The notes under the pieces: generated by a model
What the model saw: the letters and a program-made list of their open reading frames with translations, nothing else
Database searches by the model: none
What the model was told of the DNA's origin: nothing
Source: an uncultured bacterium
GTDB lineage: Bacteria; Bdellovibrionota_C; UBA2361; SZUA-149; CALKYB01
Direction of reading: 5' to 3'
NCBI GenBank assembly: GCA_938022485.1
Contig: CALIEE010000103.1
Span: forward strand, 1 to 5,510
Length of the DNA stretch: 5,510 nucleotides
Part shown: piece by piece, positions 1-5,510 of the stretch
Layout of the letters: every line of letters begins with the position of its first letter
Numbering within the stretch: the stretch's first letter is position 1
Program-made: the position numbers and the translations under genes

Positions 1-1669
1 TAAGAATAATATTTTGGTCCTTACCTGAGGCTCTCATGTTAGAAAGCTTTTTCTCTTTTGTCGGATTCACAAACAGCTCAGTATCTTTAGCATGTTCTCC
101 CACTATCATTCCCTGATAAACCTTATCTCCAGGTCTAACAAAAAGCTTTCCTCTTGGCTCAAGGTAAAAAAGTCCATAAGCAACAGCTTCCCCTGGTCTA
201 TCCGAAATAATACCTCCGGTTCTTCTTGAACTTATGTCGCCCATATAAGGCTCAAAGGATTCTAAGCTGGCATTGAGCAGTCCCGTTCCCCTAGTGTCAG
301 TTAAGAACTCTCCTCGGTAGCCAACCAATCCTCTAGATGGAACCTTGAACTCTAGGCGAACCCTACCAGTTCCATTGTTGACAATGTTCGAGACAGTACC
401 TTTTCTAGCAGCAAGCTTTTCAGTAATGACGCCGGTATACTCCTCATCAACGTCAATTACTACACTCTCAACCGGCTCAAGCTTCTGGCCATTCTCTTCT
501 TTGAAGATAATCTGAGGACGGCCAATAGTGAACTCAAAGCCCTCGCGTCTCATTTGCTCCGCGAGAATTGCCATTTGGAACTCACCTCGACCTTTAACAG
601 TGAAGGCTTCTCCGTTTTTCTCTAAAGACAAAGCAACGTTATTTCGAGTTTCTTTAAGTAGCCTCTCTTCAATTTTCCGAGCTTGAACAAACTCTCCCTC
701 CATTCCCGCAAAAGGAGATGTATTGGTTCCAAAAAACATTGAAATCGTAGGTTCATCTATTTCGATACGAGGAAGTGGCTCTGTAATATCGACAGAAGCA
801 ATAGTATCACCAATGTCCACTTTTTCCGACCCAGCAATGATAGCAATATCCCCCGCTTCAACAACTTCAGCATCAGCCAAGCCAAGTCCACCATATTTCT
901 GAACACCAGAAACTTTCACTTTAATCACTTCTTCGCCCGCTTTCAGGCAATTAACAGTTTCTTTAACTTTAACACGGCCATTTATAACTTTACCGATTGC
1001 AAGTCGGCCCAAATAATCGGAGTAACCTAAATTAGAGACTAAAATTTGAAGAGGAGCATCGGCATCGCCTGAAGGTGGAGGGATTTCTTCAAGAATAATC
1101 TCGAAAAGTGGTTTCAAATCATCGTTGAATTCCTCAAGAGTCTTTTGAGCAATGCCATCTTTTCCAATCGCATAAAGAACTGGGAACTCAATTTGCTGAT
1201 CGTTTGCACCTAAGTCGATAAACAAATCGTAGACTTCATCAAGCACCTCGGAAGGCCTTGCATCCTTTCGATCAATTTTATTAAGAAGCACAATTATTTT
1301 AAGCCCTGCCTTAAGAGCCTTTTCAAGTACAAAGCGGGTCTGTGGTAAAGGACCTTCTGAGGCGTCTACCAAGAGGACCACCCCATCAACCATCATCAAA
1401 CCACGCTCAACCTCACCGCCAAAATCAGCATGGCCCGGGGTATCAATGATATTAACTTTCACGCCATCAACATCTACTGAACAGTTTTTGGCAGAAATGG
1501 TAATCCCTCTTTCTCGCTCCAACTCACCGCTATCCATTACCCGGTCCTGGTCACCCTCTCCGCGTCCAAAAGTTCCGCTTTGTTTTAGCATTTGGTCAAC
1601 CAAAGTAGTTTTCCCGTGGTCAACATGGGCAATGATTGCGATGTTTCTGATTTGAGAGTTAGTATTCAC
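1..1669 (-). CDS. typA: Translational GTPase TypA/BipA, C-terminus cut by window edge
   Basis: TypA is an EF-G-like GTPase that binds the 70S ribosome and supports 50S assembly and stress or cold growth. Visible motifs, numbered from the GTG: G1 AHVDHGKTT (14-22), switch I RERGITI (52-58), G3 DTPGHADFGGEVER (76-89), G4 NKID (130-133). Then come EF-Tu-like domain II, an EF-G domain III-like part containing GRGELQMAILAEQMRREGFE, a domain V-like part, and the start of the TypA-specific C-terminal domain with PSRGLVGYRGEFLTDTRGTG. The frame is open for 556 codons and runs off the window at NMRASGKDQNIIL; the family is about 600 residues, so about 50 are missing. GTG at 1669 is chosen because an in-frame TAG lies three codons upstream and no ATG precedes the P-loop. 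No Shine-Dalgarno sequence is visible. At G5 the usual Ser of a YAS-type motif appears as Ile (YAIGKDG, 166-172). It lies 62 bp after the DUF1232-J gene on the same strand. Identity is very secure. Confidence 0.97.
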   Translation of the reverse strand, partial: MNTNSQIRNIAIIAHVDHGKTTLVDQMLKQSGTFGRGEGDQDRVMDSGELERERGITISAKNCSVDVDGVKVNIIDTPGHADFGGEVERGLMMVDGVVLLVDASEGPLPQTRFVLEKALKAGLKIIVLLNKIDRKDARPSEVLDEVYDLFIDLGANDQQIEFPVLYAIGKDGIAQKTLEEFNDDLKPLFEIILEEIPPPSGDADAPLQILVSNLGYSDYLGRLAIGKVINGRVKVKETVNCLKAGEEVIKVKVSGVQKYGGLGLADAEVVEAGDIAIIAGSEKVDIGDTIASVDITEPLPRIEIDEPTISMFFGTNTSPFAGMEGEFVQARKIEERLLKETRNNVALSLEKNGEAFTVKGRGEFQMAILAEQMRREGFEFTIGRPQIIFKEENGQKLEPVESVVIDVDEEYTGVITEKLAARKGTVSNIVNNGTGRVRLEFKVPSRGLVGYRGEFLTDTRGTGLLNASLESFEPYMGDISSRRTGGIISDRPGEAVAYGLFYLEPRGKLFVRPGDKVYQGMIVGEHAKDTELFVNPTKEKKLSNMRASGKDQNIIL

Positions 1670-1674
1670 TGGAA

Positions 1675-1680
1675 TCTATA
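1675..1680 (-). promoter_or_regulatory. Possible -10 box directly upstream of the typA GTG start
   Basis: The minus strand reads TATAGA ending five bases before the GTG at 1669. This matches the TATAAT consensus at four or five of the six positions depending on register, and would place the start of transcription at or next to the start codon, giving a leaderless mRNA. That would fit the missing Shine-Dalgarno sequence. The hexamer 17 bp further upstream (CACCTT) is a poor -35. It may be chance in AT-rich sequence, with typA simply read through from the gene upstream. Confidence 0.2.
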
Positions 1681-1731
1681 AGTTGTAAGGTTAGAAAAAG
1701 GTGGCAGTTATGAGGCTTTCAGCTTGAAAAA

Positions 1732-2202
1732 TCAACCGACTTGCTTAAGCCGAGAGTAAGCCTTGGAAATATTCACCATTCGCTCGTGAGCTTTGGATTT
1801 GGAGTTAATGCAAGTGAACTTATCAGGATGATTTTCGATGGCCAGTCGTTTAAAAGCTCTCTTAATCTCCGATTGAGAAGCCGGAGCCTGAAGCCCCAGA
1901 ACCGAGTATGGGTCACCTGGTAAGGTCACCCTAATCTTTGTGGCCCTCTGACCGCTCTCTTCGTTAGGTTCACTGCGGCTACTATCACTATAGTAATTAC
2001 CAGCTTTACTGCTCCAATCTGAGGCATCCGCGAAGTAATAACCTCTATTTACAGCCCGCCAGTGATAGTAGGCTATGGCTAACACAGCCAAATCATCAAT
2101 CCATCCAAAGACCAAGCTACTGTCTGGCACCAAGTCCACTGGAGAAAGGAAATAAAGCAGCGAGAACACTGCTAGTAATGAATGGGACCATGGATTGTAC
2201 AT
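1732..2202 (-). CDS. Small DUF1232 (YkvA-like) membrane protein with C-terminal J domain
   Basis: This 156-residue protein has two recognisable parts. Residues 8-48 are hydrophobic and carry the DUF1232 signature: SLLYFLSPVDLVPDSSLVFGWIDDL has the typical sPvDlvPD turn followed by the G-x-x-DD pair, between two helices likely to sit in the membrane. Residues 50-95 form a polar linker rich in Tyr, Ser and Glu. Residues 97-154 are a J domain starting DPYSVLGL, with helix II SEIKRAFKRLAIENHPDK containing the catalytic HPD (125-127) that stimulates the DnaK ATPase, and helix III ending KAYSRLKQ. There is no Gly/Phe region or zinc-finger domain, so it is a type III J-protein. I infer it recruits DnaK to the inner membrane; the client is unknown. 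ATG at 2202 is the first start after an in-frame TAG; no clear ribosome binding site precedes it. It lies between tRNA-Pro and typA on the same strand. Domain calls are good; function is inferred. Confidence 0.88.
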   Translation of the reverse strand: MYNPWSHSLLAVFSLLYFLSPVDLVPDSSLVFGWIDDLAVLAIAYYHWRAVNRGYYFADASDWSSKAGNYYSDSSRSEPNEESGQRATKIRVTLPGDPYSVLGLQAPASQSEIKRAFKRLAIENHPDKFTCINSKSKAHERMVNISKAYSRLKQVG

Positions 2203-2304
2203 GTCAAAACAAGTACCATGAGGCTAGGGTTCCTGCAGCAAAAATATCATTAACAGAAGTCCTAACGGGAGCTTCCAAGCCTAGGTGAGAAACAAGGAAG
2301 AAAA

Positions 2305-2381
<77 letters not shown>

Positions 2382-2384
2382 AAA

Positions 2385-2402
2385 GGGCGATAAATCTCGC
2401 CC
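2385..2402 (-). repeat. Perfect 6-bp inverted repeat just upstream of tRNA-Pro
   Basis: On the minus strand GGGCGA, six bases (GATTTA), then TCGCCC form a perfect stem-loop followed by TTT, ending three bases before the first tRNA nucleotide. It could be a 5'-leader hairpin of the precursor tRNA next to the RNase P cleavage site. Alternatively it is a weak terminator for rph-rdgB, but the T run is only three bases long, which argues against strong termination. Confidence 0.5.
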
Positions 2403-2414
2403 TAACCGAGGGGC

Positions 2415-2443
2415 AAACTAACCGCGCTCTTCAATAAAAGCAA
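2415..2443 (-). promoter_or_regulatory. Candidate tRNA-Pro promoter with GC-rich discriminator
   Basis: On the minus strand TTGCTT (2443-2438) and TAGTTT (2420-2415) are spaced by 17 bp. Each matches only three consensus bases, but these include the TTG of the -35 box and the first, second and last bases of the -10 box. The -10 is followed by GCCCCTCGG, a GC-rich discriminator of the kind linked to stringent control of stable-RNA promoters. The start would be near 2408, giving a leader of about 27 nt that includes the hairpin. Read-through from rdgB is the alternative. Confidence 0.3.
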
Positions 2444-2466
2444 TAGAAAGATTTCTGACACTAATT

Positions 2467-3102
2467 TTATCGGCTTTGGTCAACTATTTGGGAGAATAGC
2501 GCGCGGGCGGCTCTGGCTCTGAAACCTACCTGCAAGGTCTCAGCAAAATCTATCTCGGCAAGGGTTCGATTTAAGCTATCTATAAACACTATTGGATCAT
2601 AGCCAAAGCCCCCGCTACCTTTCGGTTCTTTGAGAATAGTTCCCTTTAAAATTCCCTCCGAACTTAAAGAGTCACGTCTCACTGAATCCGGGTAAACACA
2701 AACCAGTGAACATCTAAACTGCGCTCGACGATCGGCTTTCTCTTCTGTCAGACCATTTTCTTTCATCTTCTTCAACAAAAGTTGGCAACGCTCTAGGTCA
2801 CCGACACCTGGACCGGCCCATCTAGCAGAGCGAACTCCTGGGAAACCATCCAAAGCCAAAACTTCCAATCCTGAGTCATCAGCAACAGTGGCAAGTCCTG
2901 ACCAACTACACCAAGCCTCTGCCTTCTCCAAAGCATTTTCCGTAAAAGTACTGTAATTCTCTTCAACCTCTGGCCAAGGCTTTCTATCAGCAAACTCAGG
3001 AGATTTAGGGCTTAGGTAGGAAAGTCCGAACTCATCAGCAACAGATGCTAATTCTCTCAATTTTCCGTTATTACTAGTAGCAAAAAAAATCTTCTCTGAC
3101 AT
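2467..3102 (-). CDS. rdgB: RdgB/HAM1-family non-canonical purine NTP pyrophosphatase with altered C-terminal motif
   Basis: Family members hydrolyse dITP, ITP and XTP to the monophosphate and pyrophosphate, keeping deaminated purines out of DNA and RNA. The 211-residue protein has the family's usual length. Seen are the N-terminal FATSNNGKLRE loop (7-17), TFTENALEKA (52-61), the metal-binding and catalytic ADDSGLEV (74-81), FPGVRSARWAG (87-97), and GGFGYDP (164-170). At the C-terminus the usual K-x-x-x-S-H-R pattern after LAEL reads T189-L-Q-V-G193-F194-R195, so Lys, Ser and His are lost and only Arg remains. The frame is intact to the TAA, so this is not an obvious frameshift. I chose ATG at 3102 rather than TTG at 3114: it gives the standard N-terminus MSEKIFFATSN and begins one base after the rph stop, suggesting translational coupling. 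A run of eight T lies in codons 5-7. Family membership is certain; activity and specificity are open because of the motif change. Confidence 0.95.
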   Translation of the reverse strand: MSEKIFFATSNNGKLRELASVADEFGLSYLSPKSPEFADRKPWPEVEENYSTFTENALEKAEAWCSWSGLATVADDSGLEVLALDGFPGVRSARWAGPGVGDLERCQLLLKKMKENGLTEEKADRRAQFRCSLVCVYPDSVRRDSLSSEGILKGTILKEPKGSGGFGYDPIVFIDSLNRTLAEIDFAETLQVGFRARAARALFSQIVDQSR

Positions 3103-3103
3103 T

Positions 3104-3823
3104 TTACAATTCAAGCGCCTGGCTTTGAGCCTGAAAAAGCTCCAGAATACCCTTTTTACCTAGCTGAAAAAGCTCTGGAAATTCACTTATACCTACCGCT
3201 CTTTTTTCACCTGTACCTTGAACTTCAACCAAAGCATCTGAACCACAAAAAACTAGGTTCAAGTCAAAGTCTGTTGACGAATCCTCTTCATAACAAAGGT
3301 CAAGCAAAAGCTTGCCATCTTTTCCCCCAAGAGAGACAGCAGCAACCTGATTCATATTTGGGCGAGACTTTAATCGTCCTTGCTGAACACACCAATCAAT
3401 AGCAGACACTAGGGCAACCCAAGCACCAGTGATTGAAGCACATCTAGTACCTCCATCAGCCGCCAAGACATCACAGTCAACTCTGAATGAAAGTCCGGGG
3501 ATATCTGACAAGCTAACTGCCTGACGGAGAGAGCGTCCGATCAACCTTTGAATCTCTACCGTTCGACCCGACTGCTTTCCACCAGAAGCTTCTCTTCTCA
3601 TTCTGCTGTGAGTCGATCTAGGAAGCATTCCATACTCTGCAGTAATCCATCCCTGAGAAGCATTCTCCATCCAGCGCGGAACATCATCTTCAACAGAAAC
3701 AGTGGCAAGAACAACTGTATTCCCACATCGAATCTCAGCAGATCCTTCAGCGTAAGGGTTCACCCCTGTTTTAATTGAAACACTCCTAAGCTGGTCCTGT
3801 TCTCTTCCATCGACTCTTGCCAT
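3104..3823 (-). CDS. rph: Ribonuclease PH
   Basis: RNase PH is a phosphorolytic 3'-5' exonuclease that trims the last nucleotides 3' of tRNA precursors and acts as a hexamer. The 239-residue product matches the family's usual length and is recognisable throughout: RVDGREQDQLR at the N-terminus, EGSAEIRCGNTVVLATVSVED, QGWITAEYGMLPRSTHSRMRREA (57-79), GKQSGRTVEIQRLIGRSLR with the phosphate-binding Arg87, DCDVLAADGGTRCASITGAW with GTR at 125-127, LDLCYEEDS (174-182) with Asp175 and Asp181, and EVQGTGE. The tail after EVQGTGE lacks the usual EGxxFs pattern but is otherwise normal. ATG at 3823 is preferred over TTG at 3868 because it gives the canonical start MARVDGRE and has a ribosome binding site. 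The stop is one base before the rdgB ATG, so the two genes form an operon, a common pairing in bacteria. Confidence 0.97.
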   Translation of the reverse strand: MARVDGREQDQLRSVSIKTGVNPYAEGSAEIRCGNTVVLATVSVEDDVPRWMENASQGWITAEYGMLPRSTHSRMRREASGGKQSGRTVEIQRLIGRSLRQAVSLSDIPGLSFRVDCDVLAADGGTRCASITGAWVALVSAIDWCVQQGRLKSRPNMNQVAAVSLGGKDGKLLLDLCYEEDSSTDFDLNLVFCGSDALVEVQGTGEKRAVGISEFPELFQLGKKGILELFQAQSQALEL

Positions 3824-3830
3824 TACCTTT

Positions 3831-3838
3831 CCCCTTCT
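3831..3838 (-). promoter_or_regulatory. Shine-Dalgarno sequence of rph
   Basis: The minus strand reads AGAAGGGG, purine-rich and seven bases before the ATG at 3823, with a second AAAGG closer to the start. This decides the ATG over the TTG start 45 bp upstream, which has no such site. It is the only convincing Shine-Dalgarno sequence among the intact gene starts in the window. Confidence 0.7.
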
Positions 3839-3867
3839 TGGATTTTTAAATTGTGGAAAACTCAACA

Positions 3868-3899
3868 ATAAAAGTCTTAAGATTTCCCAGAGTTGTCAA
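3868..3899 (-). promoter_or_regulatory. Candidate rph-rdgB promoter
   Basis: A perfect -35 hexamer TTGACA lies at 3899-3894 on the minus strand, upstream of rph. The best -10 match downstream is TTTTAT (3873-3868, four of six), but the spacer is 20 bp, longer than the usual 16-18. At 16-18 bp nothing resembles TATAAT. Either the promoter is weak or activator-dependent, or the -35 match is chance. Its location in the divergent intergenic region supports a promoter here. Confidence 0.35.
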
Positions 3900-3975
3900 C
3901 ACCTGTAGCATTAAGAGCTCATCACCAAAATTTAGTTTTTAGAAAAATAGATTTGTAATAGCAAAACGCCTATAG

Positions 3976-4005
3976 TTGAGCGAAAAAATTCGTAATTACT
4001 ATCAT
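3976..4005 (+). promoter_or_regulatory. Candidate sigma70-type promoter of the DUF4124 gene
   Basis: TTGAGC (3976-3981, four of six) and TATCAT (4000-4005, five of six) are spaced by 18 bp, upstream of the ATG at 4023. The transcript would begin near 4012 and carry a leader of only about 11 nt, without a Shine-Dalgarno sequence. This is the best promoter match in the window. Confidence 0.5.
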
Positions 4006-4022
4006 TTTCATAAACCAGTCTA

Positions 4023-4799
4023 ATGAAGATAAGAAAAATTTTTTTGCCTCTCTTAGTTCTACTTTTAGTTCTCCCGCTAACTTCTGCTAATGCGGAGGTT
4101 TATTCTTGGGAAGATAGTGATGGTAGAGTTCATTACGGAACCAAGCCTCCAAAGGGCTCGATAAGGAAGAAAGCTCTCGCTCCTAAAACCTACTCCACAT
4201 ACTCTTCCAAAAAGCTTTTGAAAGGTTACGGGATCGACCCCGACGCTCCGGCTAAAATCCGAACCCCAGAGCAAGAAAACTCCCTTGTCACTAGTGACGA
4301 AGTTAACCTTGAAATTCCAAAACCAACTGAGGAAGCCCAAAACGAAATAGAAAATATCAAAATAGAGAATTCGTCGTCAGAGCAACCGAAGCAAAGTGCC
4401 TCCAATTTAGAGACTGAGCAAACCGATCAAAGAAGTAGATTGAAACCTACTGTCGAAAATCCGAGCGAAACACCAAAGCCTAATCCGATTTTCCTACAAA
4501 AACCCGAGGCTAAACTACATAACAATACATCTCAAAAGCTACTCCTAGAAGATCAAGATGTGCAACTCGACCAAAAAGGAGCCTTGGTCTCAGGGTCCTT
4601 TATGATTTTTAATGATTCAGACCAAGCAGTGGATGGTATTAACGTAACACTAAGTACCGGGACTAGAAGTTACCGAACAGAAGGTCCTTCATCAGTGCCC
4701 AGTCAAACTATCGGGCTGTTTGAGTTGAGTAGGAATGACCTACCGATTGCCTCTTCTCAGTTAAGTAGATTGACCATCAAGGTTTCAACAAAGAACTAG
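4023..4799 (+). CDS. Secreted DUF4124-domain protein with acidic linker and C-terminal beta-rich region
   Basis: The 258-residue product starts with a clear signal peptide: positive MKIRK, a Leu/Val core to residue 18, and a signal peptidase I site ANA|EV after residue 24. Directly after the cut is a DUF4124 module, VYSWEDSDGRVHYGTKPPKG (26-45), with the typical Y-x-W-x-D-x-x-G-x-x-H-Y spacing; this domain is common in proteobacterial periplasmic proteins and its function is unknown. Residues about 75-165 are a low-complexity linker rich in Glu, Gln, Lys, Pro, Ser and Asn. Residues about 168-258 alternate hydrophobic and polar positions (GALVSGSFMIFNDSDQAVDG, then INVTLSTGTRSYRTE), resembling an immunoglobulin-like beta sandwich of the FxLyD or DUF3426 kind, which I infer only from pattern. 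It is divergent from rph and convergent with the glycosyltransferase gene, overlapping it by 23 bp. The start codon is supported by the signal peptide. No specific function can be assigned. Confidence 0.88.
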   Translation: MKIRKIFLPLLVLLLVLPLTSANAEVYSWEDSDGRVHYGTKPPKGSIRKKALAPKTYSTYSSKKLLKGYGIDPDAPAKIRTPEQENSLVTSDEVNLEIPKPTEEAQNEIENIKIENSSSEQPKQSASNLETEQTDQRSRLKPTVENPSETPKPNPIFLQKPEAKLHNNTSQKLLLEDQDVQLDQKGALVSGSFMIFNDSDQAVDGINVTLSTGTRSYRTEGPSSVPSQTIGLFELSRNDLPIASSQLSRLTIKVSTKN

Positions 4800-5510
4800 T
4801 GTTGTCCAAAAGGACTAGTTCTTCATTTGGTTGGTCTGTTAAACGTCCGCCCCTAGCTAAAATTCTTAACTTCGAGTTTTCTTCACTAAAAATCTTCTGA
4901 TAGTCTAGGAACCTTATCAAATAGTATCCTGGCGCATCCGGAATGCGATCTGGTTCAGCCAGTTGCACCGGCTTAGCCAAGTAAAAAAAGAGACTCTCAT
5001 AAGACTCAACCAAAGGCCCTTTCATAAAATACAAGCTACCCTCTCCTTGCTTCTGCTCAATAATTTCGGACGCAAAACCCTTGTAGCTATGAGTGTAGGA
5101 TTTGGCAGTCATCACCAAGGGTAAAATAAAAACCAGAACAACCCAAAGTGGTATCACAATTGAAAAAATTCTGAGCTTTGGTAACAGCTGAAAAAAGCTG
5201 CTTAGTAATAGAAGGCTAGTTGAAAAAAACAAAGCAAATTTAAAAAACAAACCATTTTCAAAACAAGCCTGCTCGAGTGCGTTAAAGAAAAGGGCTGTCT
5301 CACCTAGCAAAGGCAAGTGAGCTCCACTAATTGAAATTAATAAAAAAATAAAAATTAGGCACCAAAGTGTATAGGCTAACTGAGAAGATGGCTTAGCGAG
5401 CTTCTCAGTTTTAAATTCTGTGAGGTACGTAGGTAAAAAGACCGAGGTTAACACAACGACCGGAGGCAGTAGTGTAAGCAAGTAGCCCCTTCTTTTTCCG
5501 GAGGCCAAAC
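4777..5510 (-). CDS. C-terminal part of an ArnT/GT39-like membrane glycosyltransferase, N-terminus outside window
   Basis: The reading frame enters from the right edge and ends at TGA (4779-4777). The first visible residues, GKRRGYLLTLLPPVVVL, match the K-x-x-YLLPLLP segment that begins the late membrane helices of ArnT/PMT-type (GT39/GT83) enzymes, which transfer sugars from polyprenyl phosphate carriers at the outer face of the inner membrane. Counting from the TTG at 5508, likely helices are at about 10-25, 45-62, 86-108 and 114-134. A soluble tail of about 100 residues follows, with FASEIIEQKQGEGSLYFMKG and ESLFFYLAKPVQLAEP, the last resembling the lFYlgrpV motif of the ArnT-family periplasmic domain. 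The catalytic N-terminal loops are not in the window, so donor and acceptor cannot be named. The TTG at 5508 is not convincing as a start because the family needs about 300 more upstream residues. Family call is likely but based on the tail only. Confidence 0.75.
   Translation of the reverse strand, partial: LASGKRRGYLLTLLPPVVVLTSVFLPTYLTEFKTEKLAKPSSQLAYTLWCLIFIFLLISISGAHLPLLGETALFFNALEQACFENGLFFKFALFFSTSLLLLSSFFQLLPKLRIFSIVIPLWVVLVFILPLVMTAKSYTHSYKGFASEIIEQKQGEGSLYFMKGPLVESYESLFFYLAKPVQLAEPDRIPDAPGYYLIRFLDYQKIFSEENSKLRILARGGRLTDQPNEELVLLDNTSSLLKP
4791..4823. terminator. Perfect 10-bp inverted repeat in the convergent overlap, possible bidirectional terminator
   Basis: AAGAACTAGT (4791-4800) and ACTAGTTCTT (4814-4823) are exact reverse complements separated by 13 nt, within which CC-AAAA-GG can extend the stem. 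The left arm contains the TAG stop of the DUF4124 gene, and the whole element codes for residues near the C-terminus of the opposite gene. Read on the plus strand the stem is followed by CATTTGG, and on the minus strand by TGTTGAAACC; both 3' arms end in T-rich TTCTT. The stem is AT-rich and the T tracts are short and interrupted, so termination efficiency is uncertain. Confidence 0.55.

Noticed and set aside
1446..1655. Plus-strand open frame of 69 codons opposite the typA GTPase domain
   Set aside because: It lies wholly on the antisense of the typA P-loop to switch region, has a low-complexity Ser/Pro/Thr composition, and resembles no family; a shadow of typA.
2203..2304. Intergenic stretch between tRNA-Pro and the J-protein gene, checked for a terminator or promoter
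   Set aside because: It has a T-rich start after the tRNA (TTTTCTTCC) but no hairpin of its own, and several weak -10-like hexamers (such as GATATT) without a credible -35; nothing supportable.
3082..3089. Run of eight T in rdgB codons 5-7, possible slippage or phase-variation site
   Set aside because: The frame across it is intact and gives the canonical FATSNNGK loop; RdgB is a housekeeping enzyme not known to phase-vary, and AT-rich runs of this length are not exceptional here.
3112..3114. TTG at 3114 as the rdgB start
   Set aside because: It would add MNCK and overlap rph; the ATG at 3102 gives the family-typical N-terminus and a one-base spacing.
3548..3778. Plus-strand open frame antisense to rph
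   Set aside because: Ser/Arg-rich translation with no domain features, entirely inside a canonical RNase PH gene.
4077..4340. Minus-strand open frame antisense to the DUF4124 gene
   Set aside because: It lies within a gene with a clear signal peptide and DUF4124 module on the other strand, and it has no recognisable motif.

Overview
This 5.5 kb stretch looks like an ordinary chromosomal housekeeping region of a bacterium with moderate-to-low GC content. A DUF4124 protein with a signal peptide and an ArnT-like glycosyltransferase tail point to a Gram-negative, broadly proteobacterial host. The TypA sequence, for example its GRGELQMAILAEQMRREGFE stretch, reads to me more like deltaproteobacterial, Bdellovibrio-like or SAR324-like lineages than like enteric gammaproteobacteria. 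That placement is an impression from memory and was not searched.

Layout, left to right. Positions 1-1669 (minus) hold most of typA/bipA, a ribosome-associated translational GTPase whose last ~50 residues lie outside the window. Positions 1732-2202 (minus) encode a small protein that joins a DUF1232/YkvA-type membrane segment to a C-terminal J domain. Positions 2305-2381 (minus) are tRNA-Pro(UGG), preceded by a short hairpin and a weak promoter with a GC-rich discriminator. Positions 2467-3823 (minus) are the tight pair rph (RNase PH) and rdgB (house-cleaning NTP pyrophosphatase), one base apart. A 199-bp divergent intergenic region follows. Positions 4023-4799 (plus) encode a secreted DUF4124 protein. 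Positions 4777-5510 (minus) are the C-terminal part of an ArnT/GT39-like membrane glycosyltransferase. The last two genes converge and overlap by 23 bp inside a perfect 10-bp inverted repeat that could act as a bidirectional terminator.

The minus-strand genes from rph to typA share an RNA and translation theme: 3'-end trimming of tRNA by RNase PH, removal of non-canonical nucleotides by RdgB, a tRNA gene, a J-protein and a translational GTPase. I see no mobile element, CRISPR array, defence system or sign of recent transfer. The observations most worth a second look are an RdgB in which the near-invariant Lys and Ser-His of the C-terminal K...SHR motif are replaced, the DUF1232-J-domain fusion, the hairpin shared by two convergent stop regions, and the TypA GTG start with no ribosome binding site.
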